Numbered from the stretch's first letter, positions 1-9,269 are shown. The stretch is DNA of 37,296 nucleotides from Armatimonadota bacterium (GCA_025353925.1 JANXNV010000116.1:1-37296), one strand, 5' to 3'. Notes: a model not told the origin generated them from the sequence alone. Translations and numbers: made by a program.

Positions 1-31
1 TAATATCGGTTTGGAATAGGAAAATATTTCT

Positions 32-1588
32 ATGATCATGAACAATGAAGATTTGCTGCCGCTCAACGCGCACACCAATGGCCGCAGCGGCGGCGCGAGC
101 GTAGCTGCGCCGCCGGAAGAGGAAACGGACAGCTTCTCAGCGCGTGTTGCGGACACGTTCGACAGCGTGGATCTGCTGCTGGCGGCCCGTGCCGAGGCGG
201 AGGAAGCCGAGTCACTCGCGAAGGCCGCTGGGGAAACTGTGCTGCCGTATGTCAAAGAGGACCGGAAAGCCGCGGCAAAGGCCTCCCAGCCCGAGGTGAC
301 GCCCGAGGGCATTCTGCGGAACAAGTTCACGCTTGGCGGTATCGCCGATGACGACGAATCTCCGGCGGCGATGAACATGGGTGCCGGCTCCCTGAGTGCC
401 CTCAGCGATGCCTCGGGTATCCAGACCAAGCTTTCCACCAAAGACTTCATGAGCGGCGGGGACGAAGGCGAAGACTTCGACTCGATGGCGTCGCGTACCG
501 TGGCCGGTGGCGAAGAGCGCGAGCTGGCCGATATCCATATCGATGAGCTGCTGCGGCTGACCGTACAGTCCGGGGCCTCCGACCTGCACCTTTCCGTAGG
601 CCGTGCTCCAATGGTCCGCAAAGACGGCAAGCTGGTCGCCCTGCCCTTCGAGCTGGCCCAGGAGCGGGACACGCAGCGGATCGTCTTCGACATTCTGAAC
701 AATTCTCAGATCGAAAAGTTCGAGCGCACGCACGAGCTGGACTTTTCGTATGGGGTCAAAGGCGTGGGCCGGTTCCGCTTCAATGTCTACCGGCAGCGGT
801 CGTCCGTCGGCTGTGCGATGCGCGTCATCCCCAACATAGTCCCCAGTATGGAGCAGCTCAAGCTGCCTGCGGTCATGCGCAGCTTCACGCAGAAGCACTC
901 CGGCCTGGTGCTGGTCACCGGCCCGACCGGGTCGGGTAAGTCCACGACGATCGCTTCGCTGATCGATATTATCAATACCGAGCGTGAAGCGCATATTTTG
1001 ACCATTGAGGACCCGATCGAATACCTGCACAACCACAAGAAAAGCATGGTCAATCAGCGGGAGCTGGGCACGGACACGGACTCGTTTACTAATGCCTTGC
1101 GGGCCTCATTGCGCGAAGACCCGGACGTTATTCTGGTCGGGGAAATGCGTGATTTGGAAACCATCTCGGCGGCGATCACGCTGGCGGAGACTGGCCACCT
1201 GGTGTTTGCCACCCTGCACACGCGCTCCGCGCCGGCAACCATCGACCGCATCGTGGACGTTTTCCCCGCGCACCAACAGGAACAGATTCGGGTCCAGCTT
1301 TCCACCAGTATCGAGGCGGTGGTCTCTCAGCAGCTTTTGCCCAAGATCGGCGGCGGGCGTGTGGCGGCAATTGAGATCATGGTGGCGACCAGTGCTCTGC
1401 GAAACTTGATTCGGGAAGGCAAAAGCTACCAGATCTACTCGGTCATCGAGACCGGCCATCAGTACGGCATGCAGGCGATGGACCGGGTGCTGGCCGACCT
1501 GCACCGGAGCGGCCAGGTGACATTCGAAGAAGCGGCGACACGCGCGGTCGATCGGGAGAACTTCCAGCGGCTTGTGAAGGGATATTAA
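32..1588 (+). CDS. pilT: Type IV pilus retraction ATPase PilT
   Basis: This 518-residue protein is a PilT-type hexameric ATPase, which powers pilus retraction and twitching at the cytoplasmic face of the inner membrane. The core spans about residues 165-518. It shows a Walker A motif GPTGSGKS at 297-304, a Walker B stretch DVILVGE from residue 365, the His box TGHLVFATLHT from 387, and the Asp-box region ILTIEDPIEYL. Ordinary PilT is about 350 residues, so roughly 165 residues are added at the N-terminus. They are Ala/Glu/Asp-rich, low in complexity and probably disordered. AGGA about 10 nt before the ATG supports the start. PilC is encoded about 10 kb downstream rather than next to it. The family call is secure, and PilT fits better than PilB because the long PilB N-terminal domain and its zinc Cys motifs are absent. 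Confidence 0.95.
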   Translation: MIMNNEDLLPLNAHTNGRSGGASVAAPPEEETDSFSARVADTFDSVDLLLAARAEAEEAESLAKAAGETVLPYVKEDRKAAAKASQPEVTPEGILRNKFTLGGIADDDESPAAMNMGAGSLSALSDASGIQTKLSTKDFMSGGDEGEDFDSMASRTVAGGEERELADIHIDELLRLTVQSGASDLHLSVGRAPMVRKDGKLVALPFELAQERDTQRIVFDILNNSQIEKFERTHELDFSYGVKGVGRFRFNVYRQRSSVGCAMRVIPNIVPSMEQLKLPAVMRSFTQKHSGLVLVTGPTGSGKSTTIASLIDIINTEREAHILTIEDPIEYLHNHKKSMVNQRELGTDTDSFTNALRASLREDPDVILVGEMRDLETISAAITLAETGHLVFATLHTRSAPATIDRIVDVFPAHQQEQIRVQLSTSIEAVVSQQLLPKIGGGRVAAIEIMVATSALRNLIREGKSYQIYSVIETGHQYGMQAMDRVLADLHRSGQVTFEEAATRAVDRENFQRLVKGY

Positions 1589-1602
1589 AGAAGGGATACT
1601 AA
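1576..1602 (+). repeat. Tandem duplication over the pilT stop codon
   Basis: The 13-nt unit GAAGGGATAYTAA occurs at 1576-1588 and again at 1590-1602, a 14-nt period. The first copy encodes the last residues and the TAA stop of pilT. The second repeats the same segment, including TAA, just beyond. Similar duplications sit at the ends of fliD and fliS in this window. Confidence 0.8.
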
Positions 1603-1691
1603 TCACGGAAGTTTGCGTTCCAAAAATCACGGGTACATACCGGCGGATAGAGACTACGATTGACCTATGACGGTCAGAAAGAAAACCAATC

Positions 1692-2207
1692 ATGTCAGAC
1701 TTAATTACCGGAATGTTCCGTGATCGTGTATCCGCCGAGCGTGCCGTTGCCGATTTGCAGGGCGCAGGCTATGCGCAAAAAGACATCAGTATCATGATGA
1801 ACGACCAGACCCAGGCCAGAGACTTCGCTGCCGATACCGGCAGCAAGGCTGCTGAAGGAGCGGGTGTCGGAGCGGGCATCGGCGGCACTCTGGGCGCGAT
1901 CGTCGCCGCAGTGACCGCGACCGGAAGCGTCGCAGCAATTGCGGCCACCGGTGGACTGGCAGCACCTCTGGTCGCCGGACCTCTCGCGGCGGCTCTGGCC
2001 GGTGCCGGTGCGGGCGGCCTGGGCGGCGGCCTCATCGGCGGCCTCATCGGGGCGGGTATTCCTAAAGACCGTGCGGAGCAGTACCAGACGGACCTCAATA
2101 CAGGCGGCATCCTGGTGGGAGTCCATGCCGATGCCGCGAATGCCGGTCGCGTTCAGCAGATACTCATGTCCGAAGGGGCGGTCGATGTCCAGGGCGAAGT
2201 GGCGTAG
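1692..2207 (+). CDS. General-stress-protein-17M/YflT-like protein with glycine-zipper segment
   Basis: This 171-residue protein begins with a short alpha/beta domain (about residues 3-60; ITGMFRDRVSAERAVADL, then GYAQKDISIMM) typical of the YflT/GSP17M family. In that family the domain is linked to stress-induced proteins of unknown mechanism. Residues about 55-125 are very rich in Gly and Ala with GxxxG spacing and look like a glycine-zipper hydrophobic segment that could insert in a membrane. The C-terminal part (GGILVGVHADAANAGRVQQIL) resembles a second half of the same fold. It lies 103 nt after pilT with no clear Shine-Dalgarno sequence (AGAAAG is the best candidate). It is probably a separate unit. 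The family call is fair and the function is unknown. Confidence 0.7.
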   Translation: MSDLITGMFRDRVSAERAVADLQGAGYAQKDISIMMNDQTQARDFAADTGSKAAEGAGVGAGIGGTLGAIVAAVTATGSVAAIAATGGLAAPLVAGPLAAALAGAGAGGLGGGLIGGLIGAGIPKDRAEQYQTDLNTGGILVGVHADAANAGRVQQILMSEGAVDVQGEVA

Positions 2208-2223
2208 GAACCTAACCCCGGCG

Positions 2224-2264
2224 TGACTGCCGACCCTTCCTTGTTAGGGAAGAGTCGGCAGTCA
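2224..2264. terminator. Strong hairpin between convergent genes
   Basis: An exact 11-bp stem (TGACTGCCGAC with GTCGGCAGTCA) has further inner pairing (CTTCC with GGAAG). It sits between the stress-type gene and the convergent propeller gene. No long T-run follows on either strand, so it is an imperfect intrinsic terminator. The flank 2205-2223 resembles the start of the inverted repeat at 14847. Confidence 0.5.
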
Positions 2265-2273
2265 TTTCAGAGG

Positions 2274-4148
2274 CTAATTTTCGAATACTATGCCAGCCGA
2301 ATCGGCTTGCACCGCAGACCCAGCGGCATTGAGATGAATAGGAAGCATACCTACCTCCTTGAACACATCCAAGGGGACATACCAATTCCTGTTGATTTCG
2401 ACTGGCGGCTGGGTCATAGACTGAAACTGCCCGTTCAGCAGGTACTTCCTACTATTGGGGTAAATCACCAGATATTGGTCCGATGAAGAGATGCTTATCT
2501 CCTTACGATTCTCAGTAAGACTACCCTTGGGCAGGCCGTATAGCAGGTAGCCAGCATAAAAATACGGGTGGCAATGGATGAGCAGCGGCGGGTGGTGGAG
2601 CGAATACTCGTGATTGTTCCATAAGAAACGGAGGGGTTTTACAAAAGCCGGGTAAAGAATACGCTTGTTTGCGGCTGGCAGACCGCCCAGAGCGTCCGCG
2701 ACCGTGCGCCCTCCGATATTTGGGAGGGGAAATGCCGCCTGACCATTGGTGTTCATCTTCTGTATCAGGATCTTGTCCATGACAGGTGAGGATTTCGCAG
2801 TCGGTTGTTTTGGATTATTCACGTACCCGACAAGATAGACGTGCCCGTTTCCATCCAAGGCCGCTTGATCGTAGCAACCGTTGATAGGTGTTTGCCTGCT
2901 CCACAGAGGCTTGCCTGATGCGCTGTATTTGACGATAACCCCGTCTCTCGTTCTTGGCCCTTTCCCATACAGCGGGCCGTCAGTGTAACCAACGGCATAA
3001 AGATTGCCCTGAGCGTCCGTTGTTAATGAAGTCACTCCCTCTGCGGCGGGAGTAGACCAGTGCGCTGCCCATCTCACCTGACCCTGCCCGTTTAGGGAAG
3101 CGATGAAGGCATCATCCATATTGTTGAGTTCAATCCAATTGTTTGTACCGGCGACGTAAATGGAACCATTATGGACACACAAGGAAGAGACTTTAGTATC
3201 ATATCCCGAAACATGAAACCGCCGCAGCCAGATGACGCTCCCGTTCGGCGACAGCTTCGCGACGTAACTGAAACTTCCGTCACCCGCGCGGTCTCCCATT
3301 TTCTTTGGGATGAACCAGTCGCTTGTCTCTCCAGCTACATAAATGCTGCCATCCGAGTCTAGGGCGATAGTGCTGCCCTTAGTGCTGCCACGCGAGTCTG
3401 TTCCCTTTCCACCCAATTCCTCGGCCCAAACAAACCCTCCGTTTGCATCGTACTTGGCAACGAATACTTGGGATCGCTTATTTGTATCCACGGCCCCTGG
3501 GGGGCTACAAATATTACCATTCATGGTGGAACCAATAACATAGATATTTTCATGACCATCCGTGGCGACGGCTTCTATCTCATTGAAGCCATGTTTGCCG
3601 ATCTGCTTTCGCCAGTTGACTTTTCCAGTTGAGGATAATTTCAGAATGAACCCGTTACTTCCACCTGGATTATCCTGAGATAATGGAGCGTTTTCAGATC
3701 CAACACAACATACATCTCCTTGGGAAGTCAATACAGCAGAGCGGATCATAGCACCCTGCCCAATTTCGATCTTGTGGCGCCAAAGAATTGATCCCGTCTG
3801 ATCAAGCCTGAGAACGTAGTTGTTGTTGCGGGTGGCGAGAATGGGATTTCCCGATGCCGAATATCCGAGTGGTCTCTTTTGGCCAAGGTATGCGAAGGCA
3901 TTGACAAATACATAGCACCTACCAGACGGATCTGAAACGATCGATGTCAGGACGTGTGTATCGCTTAAGGAATATAGTTTGTTCCAAAGAGTATCAGCCT
4001 TGGCTCCAGAAGAAGACATAGATGTCACTGCCGTTAAGCAGATGGCAAGTAGTAGCAGATGAGCCAATCCAACACCACCTCTTTTTGTGGTGATTATATT
4101 AAGTGAAAAAATCAACTGTCCCATTTTCATTAACTTTGTCTTTTGCAT
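2274..4148 (-). CDS. Exported beta-propeller-like (SBBP-type) protein with C-terminal stalk domain
   Basis: This 624-residue protein has an N-terminal export signal: a hydrophobic run near residues 28-42 followed by AKA, with cleavage expected near residue 51. The body consists of repeats of about 50-60 residues built like SBBP/PQQ-type propeller blades. They use phrases such as GNIYVIGSTMNG, GSIYVAGETSDW, NLYAVGYTDG and HVYLVGYVNN, each followed by a segment such as GKVNWRK or GQVRWAAHW. The last 70 residues (KYLLNGQFQSM, then NRNWYVPLDVFKEVG) match the copper-amine-oxidase-like N-terminal or stalk domain. Family knowledge suggests an exported surface or binding protein rather than an enzyme. 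Its base composition is visibly more AT-rich than its neighbours. There is no clear Shine-Dalgarno sequence, and Met7 or Met9 are alternative starts. Confidence 0.75.
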   Translation of the reverse strand: MQKTKLMKMGQLIFSLNIITTKRGGVGLAHLLLLAICLTAVTSMSSSGAKADTLWNKLYSLSDTHVLTSIVSDPSGRCYVFVNAFAYLGQKRPLGYSASGNPILATRNNNYVLRLDQTGSILWRHKIEIGQGAMIRSAVLTSQGDVCCVGSENAPLSQDNPGGSNGFILKLSSTGKVNWRKQIGKHGFNEIEAVATDGHENIYVIGSTMNGNICSPPGAVDTNKRSQVFVAKYDANGGFVWAEELGGKGTDSRGSTKGSTIALDSDGSIYVAGETSDWFIPKKMGDRAGDGSFSYVAKLSPNGSVIWLRRFHVSGYDTKVSSLCVHNGSIYVAGTNNWIELNNMDDAFIASLNGQGQVRWAAHWSTPAAEGVTSLTTDAQGNLYAVGYTDGPLYGKGPRTRDGVIVKYSASGKPLWSRQTPINGCYDQAALDGNGHVYLVGYVNNPKQPTAKSSPVMDKILIQKMNTNGQAAFPLPNIGGRTVADALGGLPAANKRILYPAFVKPLRFLWNNHEYSLHHPPLLIHCHPYFYAGYLLYGLPKGSLTENRKEISISSSDQYLVIYPNSRKYLLNGQFQSMTQPPVEINRNWYVPLDVFKEVGMLPIHLNAAGSAVQADSAGIVFEN

Positions 4149-4266
4149 TCATGTCTACGAGCCATAATATAGGAGAAGTGCCTTGATTTTCGGCTGTTGA
4201 TGGTAAATATAATTCCGCAGGAACAGTACTTGGATGCGACCACTTCAGGGAATAGTTTCTTATGCC

Positions 4267-7215
4267 CTACCCCTCTTTATCTTTCGCTCGTCGTTTCGCT
4301 TCCAGAAGGCGGTTCGTGTAACCTTCTTCGGCGGCATTCTCAGCCCCCGGCTTCACTGCCGGGGGCTTTGCTTTGGGCGGCAGGGAGACGACGTAGGGGA
4401 ACGGATTATCTTCGGCATCCTCGGCCCGAGCGGCCCGGCGGTTGAGAAGCTGAGAGGTGGTCGTCGAAGCCTCTTCAGGGCTGTTGATCCGCGTGGCCGT
4501 TTTGCGCTCGAGCAGTCGGTTCATCTGCGGTGTTGAGGGGATCTGTCCGGTCCGTGCCGAGGTGTCGCGTAGAGCAGCGACTTTCGCTCCGACAGTCTGT
4601 GCGCCCTGCGTGACGCTCTCCCGGACCTTCGACGGGCGGACGAGCAGTCGGCGAATGGCGACATCGGCAAGAAAGAGCAGCGCACAGACGAGAAGCAGCA
4701 CCGGCCCAATATCCTTCACGCCGACGACCCAAGATTTGGCATCGCGGAAAATTCGGTTCGGATCGGCCTGAATTTTGCCGCCGGTATTCTCGGACAGGCG
4801 GGTCAGGAGCGGCAGGTTCGGACCAAGGGTCCGATATTCCGGCGAGTAAGGCACGACAAGGCTGACGGTCTGGGACGGCGGTGCCGGTCCGCCGGGGGTC
4901 GGCTGGCCTTTGTGGACATTCACCAGGTAAGGACCGGTCTGGTCGGCGTCGAATGTACCTTCGTACCGTCCCGGCCCGGTCTGCGCCAGCGTGACCGGCT
5001 TCAGAGAGAGGTCAGGTGCGACCACATTTGCCGTGATGCTGGCCTGATTGACGAACCCGCCGCTTGCGGTGAAAGCATCCACGACCAGGTGGCCTTTGCC
5101 GTTTTCGTTGTCGAGCGTACTTTGAAAATCCGCCTCCGTATTTTGGCGCAGGGACCAGCGCAGAGTCTGCGCCCAGAAGCGGGAGTAGCCGGGCCAGTTC
5201 AGCCAGTGAACGGCCCAGTGCGGGCGGTCGTCACTGGTGAATGCGAACGACCGGCCCAGGCCGTACCGCCAGTAGGCGAAGATAGGATCACGGTGATCGG
5301 TCGCGGTCAGTGCCACAGTCGCTCCGGCTTTCGCCGCACTGACATTGTAGCCGAGCAGGGCAGGCTGACTGCCCCAATCGATCCCGCCGATGACTTCATC
5401 ATTCGGGATAGGCTGTGCGAGAAACGGCTCTTCGATGATCCGCAGCTTGCTGACCGACTGCTGATCTTTTAGCAGCAGGCGCGGCAGGTCAGACGACTTC
5501 TCCGCGACATACGCCGTGCCGCCGCCGATGGAGGCCAGCGAAGCCAGAAACTGCGCTCCCTGCGCATCCGAGCCTGTCGCAACCGTGGAGAGCGTGATGC
5601 CTTTCGGTCGCAATGTCTGCAAATTCGCTGAGTTCTGACCCGACTCACTGATCGCATCCCCGTCCCCGAGAAAGATGATGTGCTTGACCTGGGCATTCGT
5701 ATTGCCCAGCACCCGCGCCGCTTCCATAATATACGGATCGTACATCGGCGGGTCGTTCATGTCGGTGAGGCTGGCCATCATGGTCTTGATCTTGGCCCGG
5801 TCGGTGACATACTGCATAGGGATACGCCAGGTGCCATTGCAATCCTCGACCCCGATCTGATCCTGGGGGTCCAGCAGATCGACAGTCGCTTTGGCGGCTT
5901 CGATCGACATGTTGACATTGCCCGGCTCTTCCAGGTCCTCGATCACCAGGGCGACGGCGACGGTCGGGAAGCGTTTCTTGTCTTTAATGTCCATCTTGAC
6001 CGGCAGTGCTGCTTCAATGGGCGTCCCCGTATACTGCCCGGCGGCGTAGGAGTTCGGACCACCGATCATGCCGAGACCGACGCCGAACTCTTTGTTAGCC
6101 GCTTCCAAAGCACTCATTTGGGCGGGACCCAGTTCATCCGCCGGGACATCGGAAAGCACAACCGCATCGTAGGAGGAAAGCGCGGCGACACTCGCCGGAA
6201 TGCCGCCGGGGGTCTGGATATTCATGTCGATCTGCTGCGCCGCCAAGGCGTTTTTGATCGTTCCCAATGAGGTATCGGTCTTATCCGTGATATACAAAAC
6301 TCGCGGACGGCCCTGGACAGCCACGTAGCCAAAGCCATGGTTGTTTTCCGCGACCGAGTCATTGGCCGCCGTCAGCACGGCATCGTATTTGTGAAAGCCT
6401 GCATCATGAACTTTCTGCGGGAACGTAAACGCATTTTTCCCGGCTTTGAGCTGCACGGCCTGCGTTCCCAGCGGCTGCCCATCACGGGTGAGTGTCAGGC
6501 TGCCCTCCTGCGCCACGGTGCTGGAAACGACGACTCGCAGGTTGAACGGTGCGTCCTGCCGGGCACGGGTGGGCAGGGAAACATCGTCCACCATCGCCTC
6601 CCCGACAGGGCTACCGTTCTGCCCCTGCCCCAGGGCGGTCGGAGCGATATCGACCCGGACCCCAGAGGTCCGCAGACCGTCGATTTCGCTCTCCGCCTCT
6701 CCGACATTTTCGTTGCCGTCCGAGAGCACCACGATCTTGCGCCCCATTCCAGCCGGGAACGAGGCTTGCGCCAGCTTTAGCGCATCCGCAAGATTGGTCG
6801 CGTCACCCGCCACAGAGGCTTTTCCCTGCTCCAGCGACTGCATTGTTTCCGACGGGGCTTCATCGACGGTGGCAGTCCGCCCAAACTCGATCACCCCGCC
6901 CTGGTCCCCCACCCGCTTGCCGCCAAGCGCCTTCGTGACATATTCCCGCCCGGCGGCCTGCTGATCGGAGCGCACGGATTTGGAGACGTCGAGCAGGAAG
7001 ATGGTCGCGAGCTTATCCGACCGCTGCACAGTGTGAATGCCCGCAATGGCGCAGATCAATAGCACACCGAGGAGACTGCGGACGATCAGTGCCATTTGGG
7101 CCGTGCCGGGGTTCAGTCCGGCGTACGACCGTCGCCCCAGCCACCAGAAGGCGGCGAGGGCAAAGGGAATGAGCAGGAGGAGCCAAGGGCGGTCGAATGT
7201 GAAGGGGCTTTGCAT
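4267..7215 (-). CDS. Membrane protein with two VWA-type domains and a GATase1-like domain
   Basis: Taken from the ATG at 7213-7215 this is 982 residues. The longer open frame upstream reads through the divergent promoter region and looks non-coding. Two transmembrane helices (about 9-26 and 42-60) precede a VWA domain with an intact MIDAS DVSKS at 76-80 and the later LSDGNEN. A GATase1-like segment follows (LGMIGGPNSYAAGQY, then TPIEAALPV). A second VWA-like domain starts VALVIEDLEEPG, where the MIDAS is degenerate, and continues to HIIFLGDGDAISESG. Beta-sandwich regions come next, then a third helix near 836-856 and a basic cytoplasmic tail. This matches BatA-like membrane proteins of unknown role. 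It is divergent from the CrtI-like gene. Confidence 0.85.
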   Translation of the reverse strand: MQSPFTFDRPWLLLLIPFALAAFWWLGRRSYAGLNPGTAQMALIVRSLLGVLLICAIAGIHTVQRSDKLATIFLLDVSKSVRSDQQAAGREYVTKALGGKRVGDQGGVIEFGRTATVDEAPSETMQSLEQGKASVAGDATNLADALKLAQASFPAGMGRKIVVLSDGNENVGEAESEIDGLRTSGVRVDIAPTALGQGQNGSPVGEAMVDDVSLPTRARQDAPFNLRVVVSSTVAQEGSLTLTRDGQPLGTQAVQLKAGKNAFTFPQKVHDAGFHKYDAVLTAANDSVAENNHGFGYVAVQGRPRVLYITDKTDTSLGTIKNALAAQQIDMNIQTPGGIPASVAALSSYDAVVLSDVPADELGPAQMSALEAANKEFGVGLGMIGGPNSYAAGQYTGTPIEAALPVKMDIKDKKRFPTVAVALVIEDLEEPGNVNMSIEAAKATVDLLDPQDQIGVEDCNGTWRIPMQYVTDRAKIKTMMASLTDMNDPPMYDPYIMEAARVLGNTNAQVKHIIFLGDGDAISESGQNSANLQTLRPKGITLSTVATGSDAQGAQFLASLASIGGGTAYVAEKSSDLPRLLLKDQQSVSKLRIIEEPFLAQPIPNDEVIGGIDWGSQPALLGYNVSAAKAGATVALTATDHRDPIFAYWRYGLGRSFAFTSDDRPHWAVHWLNWPGYSRFWAQTLRWSLRQNTEADFQSTLDNENGKGHLVVDAFTASGGFVNQASITANVVAPDLSLKPVTLAQTGPGRYEGTFDADQTGPYLVNVHKGQPTPGGPAPPSQTVSLVVPYSPEYRTLGPNLPLLTRLSENTGGKIQADPNRIFRDAKSWVVGVKDIGPVLLLVCALLFLADVAIRRLLVRPSKVRESVTQGAQTVGAKVAALRDTSARTGQIPSTPQMNRLLERKTATRINSPEEASTTTSQLLNRRAARAEDAEDNPFPYVVSLPPKAKPPAVKPGAENAAEEGYTNRLLEAKRRAKDKEG

Positions 7216-7324
7216 AAAATTGATGAATATTTTTGATACGCAAACGGTGCGAACGGTGTTCCGTATTCCGTTTTCCACAGTATACCATGAGGTATCATAA
7301 ACCCGTGGAAAGAGCGTGGAAAAG

Positions 7325-8881
7325 ATGATGTCAGAAACAACGTATGATGCGATCGTAATCGGAGCCGGGCACAACGGCCTGGTCTGTGCCTGCTACCTCG
7401 CGAAAGCGGGCCATAAAGTGTTGGTGTTGGAGCGTCGTCCGATGGTCGGCGGGGCGGTCTGCACGGAGGAGATTTGGCCGGGGTACAAAATTGATGTCGG
7501 CTCCTCGGTGCATCTGATGATCCACCGGACACCCATCATCGCTGACCTGGAACTAGAGCGGTACGGGCTGGAATACATCGAAATGGACCCCTGGGCCGCT
7601 CTGCCGCTGCCGGGGGGCCGGGCGATCTGCTTCCACCGCGACCTGCGGAAGACGTGTGAGAGTATCGCGCAAGTCTCGCCGCGTGACGCGATTGCGTACG
7701 AGGAATTTGTCGCCCGCTGGCTGCCGGTGACGCGCGGCGTGTTTGAGGCCTTCCAGAAGCCGCCGACGATGGCGAACTTTGGGCGGCACGTCATATTTGC
7801 GAAGTCGCCGGGACGGAACACGTCGGATGCGCTGCGGCTGATTTTGTCGAGCTACGGGCGGCTGATCAAGGAAACGTTCGAGAGTACGGAGATGCGGGCG
7901 GCGATGGGATGGCTGGCCGCGCAGTCCGGTCCGGCCCCCAATGAGCCGGGGACGGGTCCGTTCGCTGCCTGGTGGGGTGCCGTGCATGAGACCGGGGCAA
8001 AGCGGGCAAAGGGTGGGTCGGGGATGCTCACTGTCGCTTTACGGCGGGCGTTTGAGGCACTGGGCGGCACCGTACTGACGGACGCCCCCGCCGAGCGGAT
8101 CGTCATGAAAAACGGGCGGGCGACGGGTGTCGTGGTCGGCGCACAGACCTATTCGGCGCGTGCCGTCGTTTCGGCATGCCATGTGCTGACAACGTTCCAG
8201 AAGCTGCTTTCGCCGGAGGACCTGCCGGAGGATTTGGGCAATCGGCTGGAGGCACTAAATGTCGGCAACGGGTTCGGCATGACGGTCCGCTGCGCGGCCT
8301 CCGAGCTGCCGGACTACGGGGCAGGGCAGCCGCATGAAGTCCATCAAGGCATGCAGCTTCTGTGCCCCACCCCGGAGTTTTTGACCGATGCCTACGCCGA
8401 TTATGCCGCTGGCATGCCCTCTCGGAAGCCTGCCGTGCTTGCCATGACGTTCTCCGCGCTGGATAATACGCTGGCTCCGCCGGGTAAGCATACCGTGCAG
8501 CTCTGGTCCCAGTATTTCCCCTACGACCGCGCGGATGGGCGTTCCTGGGACGACACGCGCGAGGAAGTCGCCGACTCGATCTGCGAGACGCTTTACACCT
8601 ACGCCCCGAACATGCGCGGGGCCATTGAGAACCGCTTTATTCAGTCGCCGCTGGACCTGGAGCGAACTTTGGGCCTGCTGCGCGGCAATGTCATGCATCT
8701 GGAGATGTCTTTAGACCAGATGTTTTCGTTTCGGCCTTTGCCGGAGCTGTCCGAGTATAAAACAACGATTCCCGGTTTGTTTCTCACCGGAGCCAGCACC
8801 CATCCCGGCGGCGGCGTGTTCGGGGCATCGGGGGTGAGTGCGGCGCGGGTCGTCGGAAACGTCTTAAAGAAAAAAAGCTAG
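7325..8881 (+). CDS. CrtI/PYROXD2-type FAD-dependent oxidoreductase
   Basis: This 518-residue protein begins with a Rossmann FAD-binding site ([22 protein letters not shown], then [12 protein letters not shown]). It ends with the flavin-binding motif typical of phytoene-desaturase relatives ([21 protein letters not shown]). Length and both ends fit the PYROXD2-like branch of the CrtI superfamily. No crtB, crtY or other carotenoid gene lies nearby, so a carotenoid substrate is not supported. Three starts are possible: GTG 7316, ATG 7325 and ATG 7328. GGAAAAG immediately upstream fits ATG 7328 best by spacing, and the difference is one residue from the start given. The last 4 nt overlap the end of the convergent small gene. 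Confidence 0.85.
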   Translation: MMSETTYDAIVIGAGHNGLVCACYLAKAGHKVLVLERRPMVGGAVCTEEIWPGYKIDVGSSVHLMIHRTPIIADLELERYGLEYIEMDPWAALPLPGGRAICFHRDLRKTCESIAQVSPRDAIAYEEFVARWLPVTRGVFEAFQKPPTMANFGRHVIFAKSPGRNTSDALRLILSSYGRLIKETFESTEMRAAMGWLAAQSGPAPNEPGTGPFAAWWGAVHETGAKRAKGGSGMLTVALRRAFEALGGTVLTDAPAERIVMKNGRATGVVVGAQTYSARAVVSACHVLTTFQKLLSPEDLPEDLGNRLEALNVGNGFGMTVRCAASELPDYGAGQPHEVHQGMQLLCPTPEFLTDAYADYAAGMPSRKPAVLAMTFSALDNTLAPPGKHTVQLWSQYFPYDRADGRSWDDTREEVADSICETLYTYAPNMRGAIENRFIQSPLDLERTLGLLRGNVMHLEMSLDQMFSFRPLPELSEYKTTIPGLFLTGASTHPGGGVFGASGVSAARVVGNVLKKKS

Positions 8882-9114
8882 TGGACACCTTCCCATTCTA
8901 ATTCTTCCCATTGGGGGTCGAGCGTGCCGGTCGCCAGGTGATCGTAGACGCGGTTTAAGCGTACGACCGGCTGGCGGCGTGCCCAGGCATAAAAGCGGGC
9001 GGCGGCATCCCGCAGGGTGATACTTTCCGGAGCATACGGTGCGGAAACCTGGAGAAAAGTGCCGAGCATTTCGACCAGGCTCGTTTCTGTTTGTGCCATC
9101 GGGGACGGGTTCAT
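8878..9114 (-). CDS. Small hypothetical protein, 78 aa
   Basis: I do not recognise this protein. The start at 9114 is chosen because AAGGAG (9125-9130) sits 10 nt before it. A longer frame to 9213 would run into the promoter region of the divergent mraZ-like gene. The product has a hydrophilic N-terminus (MNPSPMAQTETSL) and a central helical segment with several Arg (AAARFYAWARRQPVVRLNRVYDHL). The tail is Trp/Glu-rich and acidic (WEELEWEG). It has no signal peptide or membrane helix. Its stop codon overlaps the stop of the convergent oxidoreductase gene. Confidence 0.6.
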   Translation of the reverse strand: MNPSPMAQTETSLVEMLGTFLQVSAPYAPESITLRDAAARFYAWARRQPVVRLNRVYDHLATGTLDPQWEELEWEGVH

Positions 9115-9185
9115 GGGATATCTGCTCCTTGGGTTATTAAGATGTGCATTTTTACCCCACCCAATCCCTGAATGCAACAAATATT

Positions 9186-9215
9186 TGTGCCAAGTCGTGC
9201 CACGTTGTGACATAA
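9186..9215. promoter_or_regulatory. Three 10-bp direct repeats, candidate MraZ-type operator
   Basis: TGTGCCAAGT (9186-9195), CGTGCCACGT (9196-9205) and TGTGACATAA (9206-9215) are contiguous units with an exact 10-bp period and a shared YGTGMCA core. Known MraZ operators are likewise direct repeats with about a 10-bp period before mraZ. The repeats lie 55-84 nt before the mraZ-like start. They sit just upstream of a possible -10 TATAGT at 9233-9238, in the region shared with the divergent small gene. Autoregulation is inferred. Confidence 0.5.
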
Positions 9216-9269
9216 TTAGTGCCGAAGTTGGGTATAGTATCCCCGCACCGAGTTTGCTGTGGGAAACCT

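Noticed and set aside
4342-4367. Perfect 10-bp GC hairpin followed by TTTGCTTT on the + strand, resembling a terminator
   Set aside because: It lies inside the coding region of the minus-strand VWA gene. The T-rich side is on the strand without a gene, and the encoded residues read as normal protein.
7216-7374. N-terminal extension of the VWA protein by 53 residues
   Set aside because: It crosses the divergent promoter region, has no family match, and precedes a typical membrane-anchor start at 7215.
9228-9263. TGGG sequences at 9229 and 9260 as enteric-type MraZ boxes
   Set aside because: They are 31 bp apart without a third copy or a 10-bp phase. The three-unit repeat at 9186 is a better candidate.
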